The notes under the pieces were generated by a model. It had not been told where the DNA came from and ran no database searches. It was given only the letters and a program-made list of their open reading frames with translations. The position numbers and the translations under genes were made by a program. Below, one piece after another: positions 1 to 6,167 of a DNA stretch of 8,231 nucleotides. The stretch's first letter is position 1, and each line of letters begins with the position of its first letter. Source of the stretch: Acidicaldus organivorans (lineage in GTDB: Bacteria; Pseudomonadota; Alphaproteobacteria; Acetobacterales; Acetobacteraceae); NCBI GenBank assembly GCA_000759655.1, contig KN174071.1, positions 1 to 8,231 of the forward strand. The letters run 5' to 3'.

Positions 1-315
1 GCTGCCATCTCCGCGGCGCCGCCGCCCGCCGCTCCTGCCGCCGCCCCTCAGCCTGCGGCGGAGGAGGATCCGGCGCGCCATCCGGGGGCGGTGCTGAGCC
101 CGATGGTCGGCATCGTCTATCTCTCGCCCGAGCCCGAGGCGCCGCCCTTCGTCACCGTCGGCCAGCAGGTGAGCGCTGGCCAGACGCTGCTTCTCATCGA
201 GGCGATGAAGACCTTCAACCAGATCAAGGCGCCGAAGGCAGGAGTGGTGCGGCGCATCCTGGTCTCGAGCGGCGCGCCGGTCGAGTTCGGCGAGCCCTTG
301 ATGATCATCGACTGA
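1..315 (+). CDS. accB: Biotin carboxyl carrier protein (AccB-like), 5'-truncated
   Basis: This is the C-terminal part of a biotin carboxyl carrier protein. The frame is open from base 1, so the true start lies upstream; the GTG at 91 is not the start. The first ~30 residues are an Ala/Pro-rich linker, as in AccB proteins. A biotinyl domain follows, beginning LSPMVGIVY. The biotin-accepting lysine is in EAMKTFNQ (codon 208-210). The insert PEPEAPPF matches the 'thumb' of bacterial AccB, which favours an AccB-type carrier over those fused to propionyl- or methylcrotonyl-CoA carboxylases. In the family, the biotin is carboxylated by AccC and handed to a carboxyltransferase. The stop is 6 bp before the biotin carboxylase gene, so the two are surely co-transcribed. 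Because CoA-transferase genes follow rather than a housekeeping accBC context, this may be a pathway-specific paralogue. Confidence 0.93.
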   Translation, partial: AAISAAPPPAAPAAAPQPAAEEDPARHPGAVLSPMVGIVYLSPEPEAPPFVTVGQQVSAGQTLLLIEAMKTFNQIKAPKAGVVRRILVSSGAPVEFGEPLMIID

Positions 316-321
316 GCCGCG

Positions 322-1677
322 ATGCCGCTCTTCAACAAGATCCTCATTGCCAATCGCGGCGAGATCGCACTCCGCATCCAGCGCGCCTGCCGCGAGCTCG
401 GCATTCCGACGGTGGCGGTCCATTCCACGGCGGATGCGACCGCGATGCATGTGCGGCTCGCCGATGAGAGCGTCTGCATCGGCCCGCCGCCCGCCCGCGA
501 GAGCTATCTCAACATCCCGGCGATCCTTTCGGCGGCGGCGATCACCGGGGCGGATGCCATCCATCCCGGCTACGGCTTCCTCTCCGAGAACGCCCGCTTC
601 GCCGAAATGGTCGAGGCGCATGGCTTCGTCTTCATCGGCCCCTCGCCCGAGCACATCCGCATGATGGGCGACAAGGTGGCGGCGAAAAAGGCGATGGCCG
701 CGCTCGGCGTGCCGCTGGTGCCGGGCTCGGACGGGGCGGTGGAGAGCCTCGAGGAGGCGCGCCGCATCGCCTCCGACATCGGCTATCCGGTGCTGTTCAA
801 GGCGGCGGCGGGCGGCGGCGGGCGGGGGATGAAGGTCGCGCGCAGCCCTGATCAGCTCGAAGAGGCGTGGCGGCTGGCGCGGGCCGAAGCGCAGGCCGCC
901 TTTGGCGACGGCACCGTCTATCTCGAAAAATATCTCGACCGCCCGCGCCATATCGAGATGCAGATCCTCGCCGACAGCCACGGCCAGGTGATCCATCTCG
1001 GCGAGCGCGATTGCAGCATCCAGCGGCGGCACCAGAAGATCATCGAGGAAGCGGGCTCGCCCGCCATCACCCCGGACGAACGCGATGCGCTCGGCGCCCG
1101 CGTCACTGCCGCTCTCGCCAGGCTCGGCTACCGCAACGCCGGTACCCTCGAGTTCCTCTACCAGGACGGCACCTTCGCCTTTATCGAGATGAACACGAGA
1201 CTGCAGGTCGAGCATCCGGTCACCGAGGCGATCACCGGCATCGACCTCGTGCGCGAGCAGATCCGCATCGCCGCGGGCGAGCGGCTCGGCTACGGCCAGT
1301 CCGACGTCACCTTCCGTGGTCATGCGATCGAGTGCCGCATCAATGCCGAGGATCCCGAAACCTTTGCCCCGACGCCGGGCAAAGTGACGCTCTACCACCC
1401 GCCGGGCGGGCCGGGGGTGCGGATCGATTCGGCGCTCTATTCCGGCTATCAGGTGCCGCCCTATTATGACAGCCTGGTTGCCAAACTCATCGTCCATGCG
1501 CCGAGCCGCGCCGATGCCATCGCCCGGCTCGAGCGCGCCCTTGACGAGCTCGTCATCGACGGGATCAAGACGCTCACCCCGCTGCACCGGCGTATCATCG
1601 GAACCGAGGCGTTCCGGCGCGGCGATTACACCATCCACTGGCTCGAGGACTTCGTCCAGAAAGGGGGCGGGGGATGA
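322..1677 (+). CDS. accC: Biotin carboxylase subunit (AccC-like)
   Basis: A 451-residue stand-alone biotin carboxylase, the usual length for AccC. It carboxylates the biotin of its carrier protein using ATP and bicarbonate. N-terminal domain: [15 protein letters not shown], then [13 protein letters not shown]-grasp domain: MGDK (Lys118), Lys160, the glycine loop GGGGRGM, RRHQK (His237 at the motif, Lys239) and [14 protein letters not shown] with Glu289, Asn291 and Arg293. C-terminal domain: [13 protein letters not shown] and [12 protein letters not shown]. All catalytic residues known from E. coli AccC are present at an offset of one or two, so the enzyme should be active. One small departure is EEAGSP, where most relatives have a proline after EEA. 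The ATG lies 6 bp after the carrier gene, with only a weak ribosome site, suggesting translational coupling. It overlaps the next gene by ATGA. Its true acyl-CoA partner is unknown. Confidence 0.96.
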   Translation: MPLFNKILIANRGEIALRIQRACRELGIPTVAVHSTADATAMHVRLADESVCIGPPPARESYLNIPAILSAAAITGADAIHPGYGFLSENARFAEMVEAHGFVFIGPSPEHIRMMGDKVAAKKAMAALGVPLVPGSDGAVESLEEARRIASDIGYPVLFKAAAGGGGRGMKVARSPDQLEEAWRLARAEAQAAFGDGTVYLEKYLDRPRHIEMQILADSHGQVIHLGERDCSIQRRHQKIIEEAGSPAITPDERDALGARVTAALARLGYRNAGTLEFLYQDGTFAFIEMNTRLQVEHPVTEAITGIDLVREQIRIAAGERLGYGQSDVTFRGHAIECRINAEDPETFAPTPGKVTLYHPPGGPGVRIDSALYSGYQVPPYYDSLVAKLIVHAPSRADAIARLERALDELVIDGIKTLTPLHRRIIGTEAFRRGDYTIHWLEDFVQKGGGG

Positions 1678-2510
1678 TCGGTCCGGCGCGCGAGGTCTCG
1701 GTCGATGCCCTTGCCGCGCGCATTCCGGACGGCGCGCTGATCGCGCTGCCCCCCGACTATTCGCTCTCGCCGGTGAGCCTCGTCGCCGCCCTCATCCGGA
1801 GGCGGGTTGCGGCGCTCCGGCTCTTTTGCCTTCCCGTCGGCGGGTTTCTCGCCGATCTCCTGATCGGGGCGGGCTCTGTCGCCGAGATCGAGACCTCGGC
1901 GGTGAGTCTGGGTGAGTTTGGCCCGGCCCCGCGCTTTCTCGCCGCGCTGCGCGCCGGGCGCCTCCGGCTGCGCGATGCGACCTGCCCCGCGCTCCACACT
2001 GCGTTGCAGGCGGCCGAGAAGGGGGTGCCGTTCATGCCGCTGCGCGGGATTTTGGGAAGCGACATCCTCGCCCATCGCCCCGACTGGGGGGTGATCGACA
2101 ATCCCTTCGCCGACGGCCCCGATCCCATCGTCCTCATCCCCGCCATCCGCCCGGATTTCGCGCTCTTTCACGCCCCACTCGCCGATCGCGAGGGCAATGT
2201 CTGGGTCGGGCGGCGGCGGGAGCTCGCCACCCTCGCCCATGCGGCAGAGGCAAGCCTCGTCACCGTCGAGCGCATCTGCGATGAGGCGCTCCTCGAGGAT
2301 GAGAGGATGGCCCCCGGCCTGATCACCGCCCCCTACATCACCGCGATCGCGGAAAGCCCGCGCGGGGCAGCCCCGCTCGGCCTCCTCGATCTCTATGAGC
2401 CTGACTCCGCAACGCTCACTGCTTACGCGCGCGCCGCGCGGGACGAGGAGGGATTCCGCGCCTTCCTCGGGCGTTTTCTCGCCGGAGAGGAGAACGCCGT
2501 CCCCTCATGA
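1674..2510 (+). CDS. Class I CoA-transferase-like alpha subunit (GctA/IpdA-like)
   Basis: A 278-residue protein of the class I CoA-transferase alpha family (glutaconate CoA-transferase subunit A, IpdA). Family landmarks include the N-terminal IPDGALIAL strand, [25 protein letters not shown], the block IDNPF, and a C-terminal segment [17 protein letters not shown] that matches the family's 'vapyGAHPs' region. GctA and IpdA carry Gly-Gly after the first strand; here the equivalent is Pro26-Pro27 (ALPPDYS), which is unusual for a CoA-binding loop. The start ATG overlaps the accC stop as ATGA, preceded by the G-rich tract AAGGGGGCGGGGG. The beta subunit follows with another ATGA overlap, so a heteromeric complex made in step is likely. 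Relatives either move CoA between acids or, in the IpdAB branch, hydrolyse a ring of a CoA thioester. The substrate cannot be told from sequence. Confidence 0.85.
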   Translation: MIGPAREVSVDALAARIPDGALIALPPDYSLSPVSLVAALIRRRVAALRLFCLPVGGFLADLLIGAGSVAEIETSAVSLGEFGPAPRFLAALRAGRLRLRDATCPALHTALQAAEKGVPFMPLRGILGSDILAHRPDWGVIDNPFADGPDPIVLIPAIRPDFALFHAPLADREGNVWVGRRRELATLAHAAEASLVTVERICDEALLEDERMAPGLITAPYITAIAESPRGAAPLGLLDLYEPDSATLTAYARAARDEEGFRAFLGRFLAGEENAVPS

Positions 2511-3307
2511 ACTCCCCCTCGCGCCATTTCCTCCTGATCGCAGCGCTCGCCCGGCATCTCCGCGACCCGGCTTTCCCTCCGCCGCGGCATATTGCGATCG
2601 GCGCGGCAAGTCCGATCCCGGCCGGTGCCGCCTGGCTCGCCCGGGCGATGGGGGCGGAGTTCCGCCTTTCGCTCCTTCATCGCCGCCGCGGCAATCCCTT
2701 CACCGAGGGAAGCCGCGAGCTCTTCGATCTCGCCGGGCAGGGGCGGATCGACAGGTTTTTACTGGGCGGGGGCGAGATCGAAGAGCTCGCCGGGCAGGGG
2801 CGGATCGACATGTTTTTCCTGGGCGGGGGCGAGATCGACGGCGAGGCCAACATCAACCTGATCGGAACCGGGGAGTGGCCCGGTCTCGAGGCCCGGTTCC
2901 CGGGAAGCTTCGGCTCGGCCTTCATGTATTTCATGGTGCCGCGCATTGTGCTCTTCCGCGAGGAGCACTCGCCCCGCACCCTGGTCGAGCGCGTCCAGTG
3001 GGTCTCCGCCCCCGGGCGTTCGCCCGCGCATCATTTCCGCCGCGGCGGGGCGGAGGTATTGCTCACCTCGCGCGCGTTCTTCCATTTCCGCGAGGGCGGG
3101 TTTCATCTCATCTCGCTCCATCCCGGGGAGACGCTCGCGGGCGTGCAGGCGGCGACCGGCTTCCGCTTCACCGTGGCCCCGGATCTGGCCGAAACGCCGC
3201 CTCCCACCGCGGAGGAGCTCCACCTCATCCGCACCGAGGTCGCTTCCCGCCTCGCCTCCGACTATCCCGCCTTCGCTTCCCGCCTCGCCGCGCCCCCTCC
3301 GCTGTGA
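2507..3307 (+). CDS. Class I CoA-transferase-like beta subunit (GctB/IpdB-like) with internal duplication
   Basis: A 266-residue partner of the preceding gene. Family features: an SPIP turn with GAAWLAR helix (residues 35-46), the LGGGEIDGEANINL block, QWVSAPG, and C-terminal LISLHPGETLAGVQAATGF followed by ELHLIRTEV. Aligned from memory to Acidaminococcus GctB, the catalytic glutamate (VESG motif) falls on His58 in LLHRRRG, so the thioester-forming residue seems absent, as reported for the IpdAB hydrolases. Residues 75-93 and 94-112 are near-identical 19-residue copies (LAGQGRID...LGGGEI). Only the second runs into the conserved DGEANIN sequence, so the first copy is the insertion. Without it the protein would be 247 residues. 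The frame stays open after the duplication, so it is not an obvious pseudogene, but folding next to the active site may be affected. Confidence 0.85.
   Translation: MNSPSRHFLLIAALARHLRDPAFPPPRHIAIGAASPIPAGAAWLARAMGAEFRLSLLHRRRGNPFTEGSRELFDLAGQGRIDRFLLGGGEIEELAGQGRIDMFFLGGGEIDGEANINLIGTGEWPGLEARFPGSFGSAFMYFMVPRIVLFREEHSPRTLVERVQWVSAPGRSPAHHFRRGGAEVLLTSRAFFHFREGGFHLISLHPGETLAGVQAATGFRFTVAPDLAETPPPTAEELHLIRTEVASRLASDYPAFASRLAAPPPL
2715..2790. repeat. Perfect 20-bp inverted repeat spanning the duplication junction
   Basis: Bases 2715-2734 are the exact reverse complement of 2771-2790, with 36 bp between them. The right arm sits across the junction of the two tandem copies. The same 11 bp that closes copy 1 (GGCGAGATCGA) also occurs in copy 2 at 2828-2838, but there the complementarity stops after 11 bp. 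The extra 9 bp of the right arm are therefore specific to the junction. In mRNA this could form a 20-bp stem with a 36-nt loop. Confidence 0.95.
2729..2842 (+). repeat. 57-bp in-frame tandem duplication
   Basis: Two adjacent 57-bp units, 2729-2785 and 2786-2842, lie inside the beta-subunit gene. The first 53 positions match at 51 (differences at 2754/2811 and 2761/2818); the last few bases differ. The first copy holds a TTA leucine codon at 2759, and I noticed no other TTA in the genes here. The two substitutions suggest the duplication is old enough to have diverged and is not a plain assembly echo. Confidence 0.95.
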
Positions 3308-3334
3308 GGCGGAGATAAGACGTTCCTGCTTTCC

Positions 3335-3345
3335 GAGGATGGAAA
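3335..3345 (+). promoter_or_regulatory. Ribosome binding site choosing the CaiB-like start
   Basis: The purine stretch GAGGATGGAAA lies 5 bp before the ATG at 3351. The alternative in-frame ATG at 3339 is embedded in this stretch, directly after GAGG with no spacer, so the 3351 start is preferred. Confidence 0.5.
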
Positions 3346-3350
3346 AGCCG

Positions 3351-4595
3351 ATGTCGAGCTCCGCAACGCCCCCTTCCCTTCCCCTCTCTCCCGGCGCACT
3401 TGCCGGGATCAAGGTGATCGACCTCACCCGCGTCCTGGGCGGGCCCTACTGCACGATGATCCTCTCCGATCACGGGGCGGAGGTGATCAAGATCGAGCCG
3501 CCGCAGGGCGATGAGGTGCGCGACTGGGGGCCTCCCTTCCTCGAACGCCCCGATGGGAGCCGCGATGCGAGCTATTTCCTCGGCGTCAACCGCAACAAGC
3601 GGGGGCTCGCCCTCGACCTCACCCGGCCGGCGGGGCGGGAGGTGCTGCTCCGCCTGCTCGAAGGGGCGGATGTGCTGATCGAGAACTTCAAGCCGGGGAC
3701 GATGGAGAAATGGGGCCTGGGCTATGAGACGGCGCTCGCCGCCCGTTTCCCCCGTCTCATCCATTGCCGGGTCTCCGGCTTCGGGGCGGAGGGGCCGTTG
3801 GGCGGGCTTCCCGGCTATGACGCCATTCTCCAGGCGATGAGCGGGTTGATGAGCATCAACGGCAATGCCGAGACCGGACCGCTGCGCATGGGCACGCCGG
3901 TGGTCGATCTCGCCACCGGTCTCTATTCGGCGATCGCCATCCTCATGGCGCTCGTCGAGCGGAGCCGGAGCGGGCGTGGCCAGTATATCGACATGACGCT
4001 GCACGATTGCGCGCTCGCCCTCCTCCATCCGCAGGCGGCCAATTATTTCCTGAGCGGCAAGCGGCCGGTGGCGACCGGCAATCCTCATCCCAACCTGGCG
4101 CCCTACGAGACCTACGAGACGCGCACCGGCACCATCTTCATCGCCGCCGGTAATGACGGTCAGTTCCGCCGCCTCTGCGAGATCCTCGGCGCGCCCGAAC
4201 TCGCCCGCGATCCGCGCTTTGCCACCAATGCCGACCGGCTCGCCCATCGCCCCGCCCTGATCGCCGCCCTCTCCGCCCTGCTTGCCGAACGCGATGGCGC
4301 CGCGCTCGCCCTCGAACTGCTGCCGGCGGGACTTCCGGCGGGTCCAGTGCGGCCGGTCGATGTGGCGCTCGCCGACCCCCACACGGAGGCGCGCCGGATG
4401 GTGGTCACCCTCGCCGACTGGCGCGGGCTTGGCACGCCGATCAAGTTTGGCCGCACGCCGGGCGGGCCGAAAGAGCCGCCGCCCCGTTTTGCCGAGCACA
4501 CCGATGCGGTGCTCACCGCGCACGGTTTCAGTGAGGACGAGATCCGGGCGCTCGAGGCGGAAGGGGTGCTGGTGCGCGCCCGCCGCCGGGTCTGA
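3351..4595 (+). CDS. Class III CoA-transferase, CaiB/BaiF family
   Basis: A 414-residue member of the CaiB/BaiF (formyl-CoA transferase, class III) family, close to the usual ~400-residue length. These form interlocked dimers and move CoA from an acyl-CoA donor to a free acid through an aspartyl anhydride. Visible landmarks: AGIKVIDLTRVLGGPYCTMILSD at the N-terminus, GAEVIKIEPPQGDEVR, NRNKRGLALDL, DVLIENFKPGTMEKWGL, GYDAILQAMSGLM, and the catalytic aspartate Asp186 in MGTPVVDLATGLYSA, then GRGQYIDMTL and HPNLAPYETYET. It looks intact and active. The start at 3351 follows a ribosome site; 3339 would add four residues. It begins 43 bp after the class I beta gene and is probably the last gene of the same transcript. 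Two unrelated CoA-transferase types in one cluster suggest activation of an organic acid followed by biotin-dependent carboxylation; the substrate is not identifiable. Confidence 0.93.
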   Translation: MSSSATPPSLPLSPGALAGIKVIDLTRVLGGPYCTMILSDHGAEVIKIEPPQGDEVRDWGPPFLERPDGSRDASYFLGVNRNKRGLALDLTRPAGREVLLRLLEGADVLIENFKPGTMEKWGLGYETALAARFPRLIHCRVSGFGAEGPLGGLPGYDAILQAMSGLMSINGNAETGPLRMGTPVVDLATGLYSAIAILMALVERSRSGRGQYIDMTLHDCALALLHPQAANYFLSGKRPVATGNPHPNLAPYETYETRTGTIFIAAGNDGQFRRLCEILGAPELARDPRFATNADRLAHRPALIAALSALLAERDGAALALELLPAGLPAGPVRPVDVALADPHTEARRMVVTLADWRGLGTPIKFGRTPGGPKEPPPRFAEHTDAVLTAHGFSEDEIRALEAEGVLVRARRRV

Positions 4596-4617
4596 GAGCC
4601 CGCTGTCGGGAAGAGGC

Positions 4618-4633
4618 GCCCCCTGACGGGGGC
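4618..4633. other. Small GC hairpin after the CaiB-like gene
   Basis: GCCCCC and GGGGGC pair as a 6-bp stem around the loop TGAC, 22 bp past the CaiB-like stop. No T-run follows, so termination here is doubtful; it may only stabilise the 3' end of the transcript. Confidence 0.35.
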
Positions 4634-4676
4634 TCTCCGAATTCACGGAAGGCGAAAACAAAGGCGAAAAGAAAAG

Positions 4677-4699
4677 AGCGGGAGGGAGCCCCTCCCGCT
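4677..4699. terminator. Bidirectional intrinsic terminator between convergent genes
   Basis: A 10-bp perfect stem (AGCGGGAGGG with CCCTCCCGCT) closes on a 3-nt loop. On the + strand it is followed by TTGGTCTTTT. On the - strand the downstream side is also T-rich (complement of the AAAACAAAGGCGAAAAG tract). It lies about 80 bp after the CaiB-like stop and about 55 bp past the stop of the leftward dsrE-like gene, so it can serve both transcripts. Confidence 0.85.
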
Positions 4700-4752
4700 T
4701 GGTCTTTTGGCAGATAAACCCCGCTCGCGGATCAACCGCAGGGGTGGATAGT

Positions 4753-5217
4753 TCAGGGGTGGATATAGGCGTAGCCCATGCCCTGGAGGCGGGCGAGTTC
4801 GGCCACGCCGCTCGGGATGAGGTCGCTCTCCTTCACCCCGTAGAGGGTGTGCCAGTCGATGTTACGCTCGCGCAGCGTGTTGCTGCAGATGAGGAACTTC
4901 ACCCCCTCGGCCTTGAGCGCATCGATACGGTGGGCGAGGTCGGGGTCCTTGTTGGCCATCTGGAAGAGGATGAGCCCGTCGCCGTGATTGACCACGCGGA
5001 TCTCGACGTGGTCCTTGCCCACCGCATCGATGTGGTTCTTCACGTTGGTGAGCAGTTTGCGGAAATAGGCGGCGTTGTCGGGATAGCCGCCGTCATTGTG
5101 ATAGACGACCTTCTGGTCCTTGTAGTAGCCGGGCGGCGGCGTCATCTGCGCCTTGGCCGAGGTGATGCCGAGCATCAGGGCTGCCAGGACGAAGAGCGAT
5201 CCGAAAAAAGAACGCAA
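4753..5217 (-). CDS. Exported DsrE/DsrF-like protein
   Basis: A 154-residue protein with a clear signal peptide: MRSFF, a hydrophobic core to about residue 20, and a likely cut after AKA (residue 23). The mature part resembles the DsrE/DsrF/TusD-like (YchN-type) fold: QKVVYHNDGG strand, a helix with LLTNVKNHIDAVG, then VEIRVVNHGDGL, ALKAEGVKFLICSNTL with a single cysteine (Cys111), and a C-terminal GVAELARLQGMGYAYIHP. In the cytoplasmic relatives the equivalent cysteine carries persulfide sulfur; here the protein should be periplasmic. The start is TTG at 5217, supported by a strong ribosome site and by the complete signal peptide. It lies 158 bp downstream of the TauE-like gene on the same strand and may have its own promoter. 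The sulfur-relay role is inferred from the family and its neighbours. Confidence 0.85.
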   Translation of the reverse strand: MRSFFGSLFVLAALMLGITSAKAQMTPPPGYYKDQKVVYHNDGGYPDNAAYFRKLLTNVKNHIDAVGKDHVEIRVVNHGDGLILFQMANKDPDLAHRIDALKAEGVKFLICSNTLRERNIDWHTLYGVKESDLIPSGVAELARLQGMGYAYIHP

Positions 5218-5224
5218 GACTTGG

Positions 5225-5233
5225 TCCTCCTCT
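5225..5233 (-). promoter_or_regulatory. Strong ribosome binding site for the TTG-started dsrE-like gene
   Basis: On the - strand AGAGGAGGA stands 7 nt before the TTG codon. It is a near-perfect Shine-Dalgarno sequence and is the main support for the TTG start. Confidence 0.8.
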
Positions 5234-5237
5234 GGGT

Positions 5238-5272
5238 TGTGACTCTGGACTGTGACTGGCGCCCAGTGTCAC
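5238..5272. promoter_or_regulatory. TGTGACT direct repeats and hairpin in the dsrE-like leader
   Basis: TGTGACT occurs at 5238-5244 and again at 5251-5257. GTGACTGG at 5252-5259 pairs with CCAGTGTCAC at 5263-5272 around a 3-nt loop, with two unpaired bases. The structure lies 20 to 55 bp before the TTG start, in the probable 5' leader. On the + strand it is followed by GG and six T (5275-5280), so it could also end antisense transcripts. An operator or attenuator role is possible but unproven. Confidence 0.4.
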
Positions 5273-5318
5273 GGTTTTTTCTCATCTTTCCAATAGAAGT
5301 TGCTGGGGTGAATAATCA

Positions 5319-5329
5319 ATCAAATTGAT
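5319..5329. promoter_or_regulatory. AT-rich dyad upstream of the dsrE-like gene
   Basis: ATCAA-A-TTGAT is a perfect short palindrome in an AT-rich island (about 5311-5330) within GC-rich DNA, about 105 bp before the dsrE-like start. I could not place a convincing -35/-10 pair, so this is only a candidate promoter or operator region. Confidence 0.25.
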
Positions 5330-5375
5330 CGGATCACGTCTCGCCGCGCCGTTTCCGATCATCAGGCGGCTTCGG

Positions 5376-6155
5376 TCAGTGGAAGAAGAGGTGAGGCACA
5401 CTCCGCCAGAGTAGGTAGAAGGCGACGGCAAGCACGACGGCGGCGAAGACCCGCTGCAGCGCACCACGCCGGCGCGAGAGGTTCCGGGCAAGCGCGAGGC
5501 CAAGCAGGCCGCCCCCGATCCCGCCCAGGATGAACTCGCCGGCTACCGACCAGATGACGAGGCCGGAGAGCGCGTAATTGATCGCCGCGGTGAGGCCGAA
5601 GGCGCCGACCGAGAGGAGCGAGGTGCCGATCGCCTCGATCATCGAGAGGTCGCTCGCCGCGCGCAGTCCCGGCACGATGAGAAACCCGCCGCCGATCCCG
5701 AAGAACCCGGCGAGCACCCCGACGGCAAGACCGAAGCCCACGAGGCGGAGCGGTGAAAAGCCGCGCGGGGCGTCCCCTCCGCCGCTGCCGCGGGCTGAGG
5801 GGCGGAGCATCTGGATCGCGACCACGATCATCAGGATGGCGAACAAGAAGAGGAGGCGCTGACCCTCCACCGCCTTGCCGAGGCTCGAGCCCAGCGCCGC
5901 CCCGATCACCCCGGCCACGGCGAAGAGGCTTCCCTCTTTCCAGCGCACGTTGCCGGCGCGGGCGTGGCTCAGGAGATTGATGAAGGCGTTGAGGGCGACG
6001 GCGAGGGCGCTGGTGCCGATCGCGGCATGGGGCGGCAGACCGACCACGGCGAGCAGGAGGGGGGTGGCGAGGATCGAGCCGCCGCCTCCGATCAGTCCGA
6101 GCACGAAACCGACGGCGCCTCCGCAGAGGACGGCAAGTGCGGCCTCGAGGCCCAT
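5376..6155 (-). CDS. TauE/SafE-family sulfite/sulfonate exporter-like membrane protein
   Basis: A 259-residue, strongly hydrophobic protein with about eight membrane segments and two related halves, as in the TauE/SafE (DUF81) family. Half one has GFVLGLIGGGGSILATPLL with IGTSALAVALNAFINLLSHARAG (residues 16-68). Half two has GVLAGFFGIGGGFLIVPGL with IGTSLLSVGAFGLTAAINYALSG (residues 146-198). A hydrophilic loop rich in Gly, Ser and Arg (about 118-134) separates them. Family members export sulfite, sulfoacetate or other sulfur compounds, though many are uncharacterised. The ATG is 12 bp after the stop of the upstream sulfurtransferase-like gene, without a good ribosome site of its own, so translation is probably coupled. 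The neighbours favour export of a sulfur-oxidation product such as sulfite; other anions cannot be excluded. Confidence 0.9.
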   Translation of the reverse strand: MGLEAALAVLCGGAVGFVLGLIGGGGSILATPLLLAVVGLPPHAAIGTSALAVALNAFINLLSHARAGNVRWKEGSLFAVAGVIGAALGSSLGKAVEGQRLLFLFAILMIVVAIQMLRPSARGSGGGDAPRGFSPLRLVGFGLAVGVLAGFFGIGGGFLIVPGLRAASDLSMIEAIGTSLLSVGAFGLTAAINYALSGLVIWSVAGEFILGGIGGGLLGLALARNLSRRRGALQRVFAAVVLAVAFYLLWRSVPHLFFH

Positions 6156-6167
6156 CGGCGCGCCGCT

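Noticed and set aside
2395..3318. Alternative + strand frame of 307 codons over the class I beta gene
   Set aside because: The translation is Arg/Pro/Ala-rich low-complexity typical of an off-frame in GC-rich DNA. The overlapping frame at 2507-3307 carries the family motifs.
2946..3350. Upstream extension of the CaiB-like frame to a start at 2946
   Set aside because: The extension overlaps the real beta gene in another frame and encodes Ser/Arg/Pro-rich noise. Family similarity begins after 3351.
3225..4661. Long antisense reading frame of 478 codons opposite the CaiB-like gene
   Set aside because: It shadows a gene with clear family motifs. High GC leaves few stops in the opposite frame, and the translation is Arg/Gly/Glu-rich without recognisable motifs.
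4699..5328. + strand frame of 209 codons opposite the dsrE-like gene
   Set aside because: The opposite strand has a signal peptide, family motifs and a strong ribosome site. This frame has none and runs through the terminator stem.
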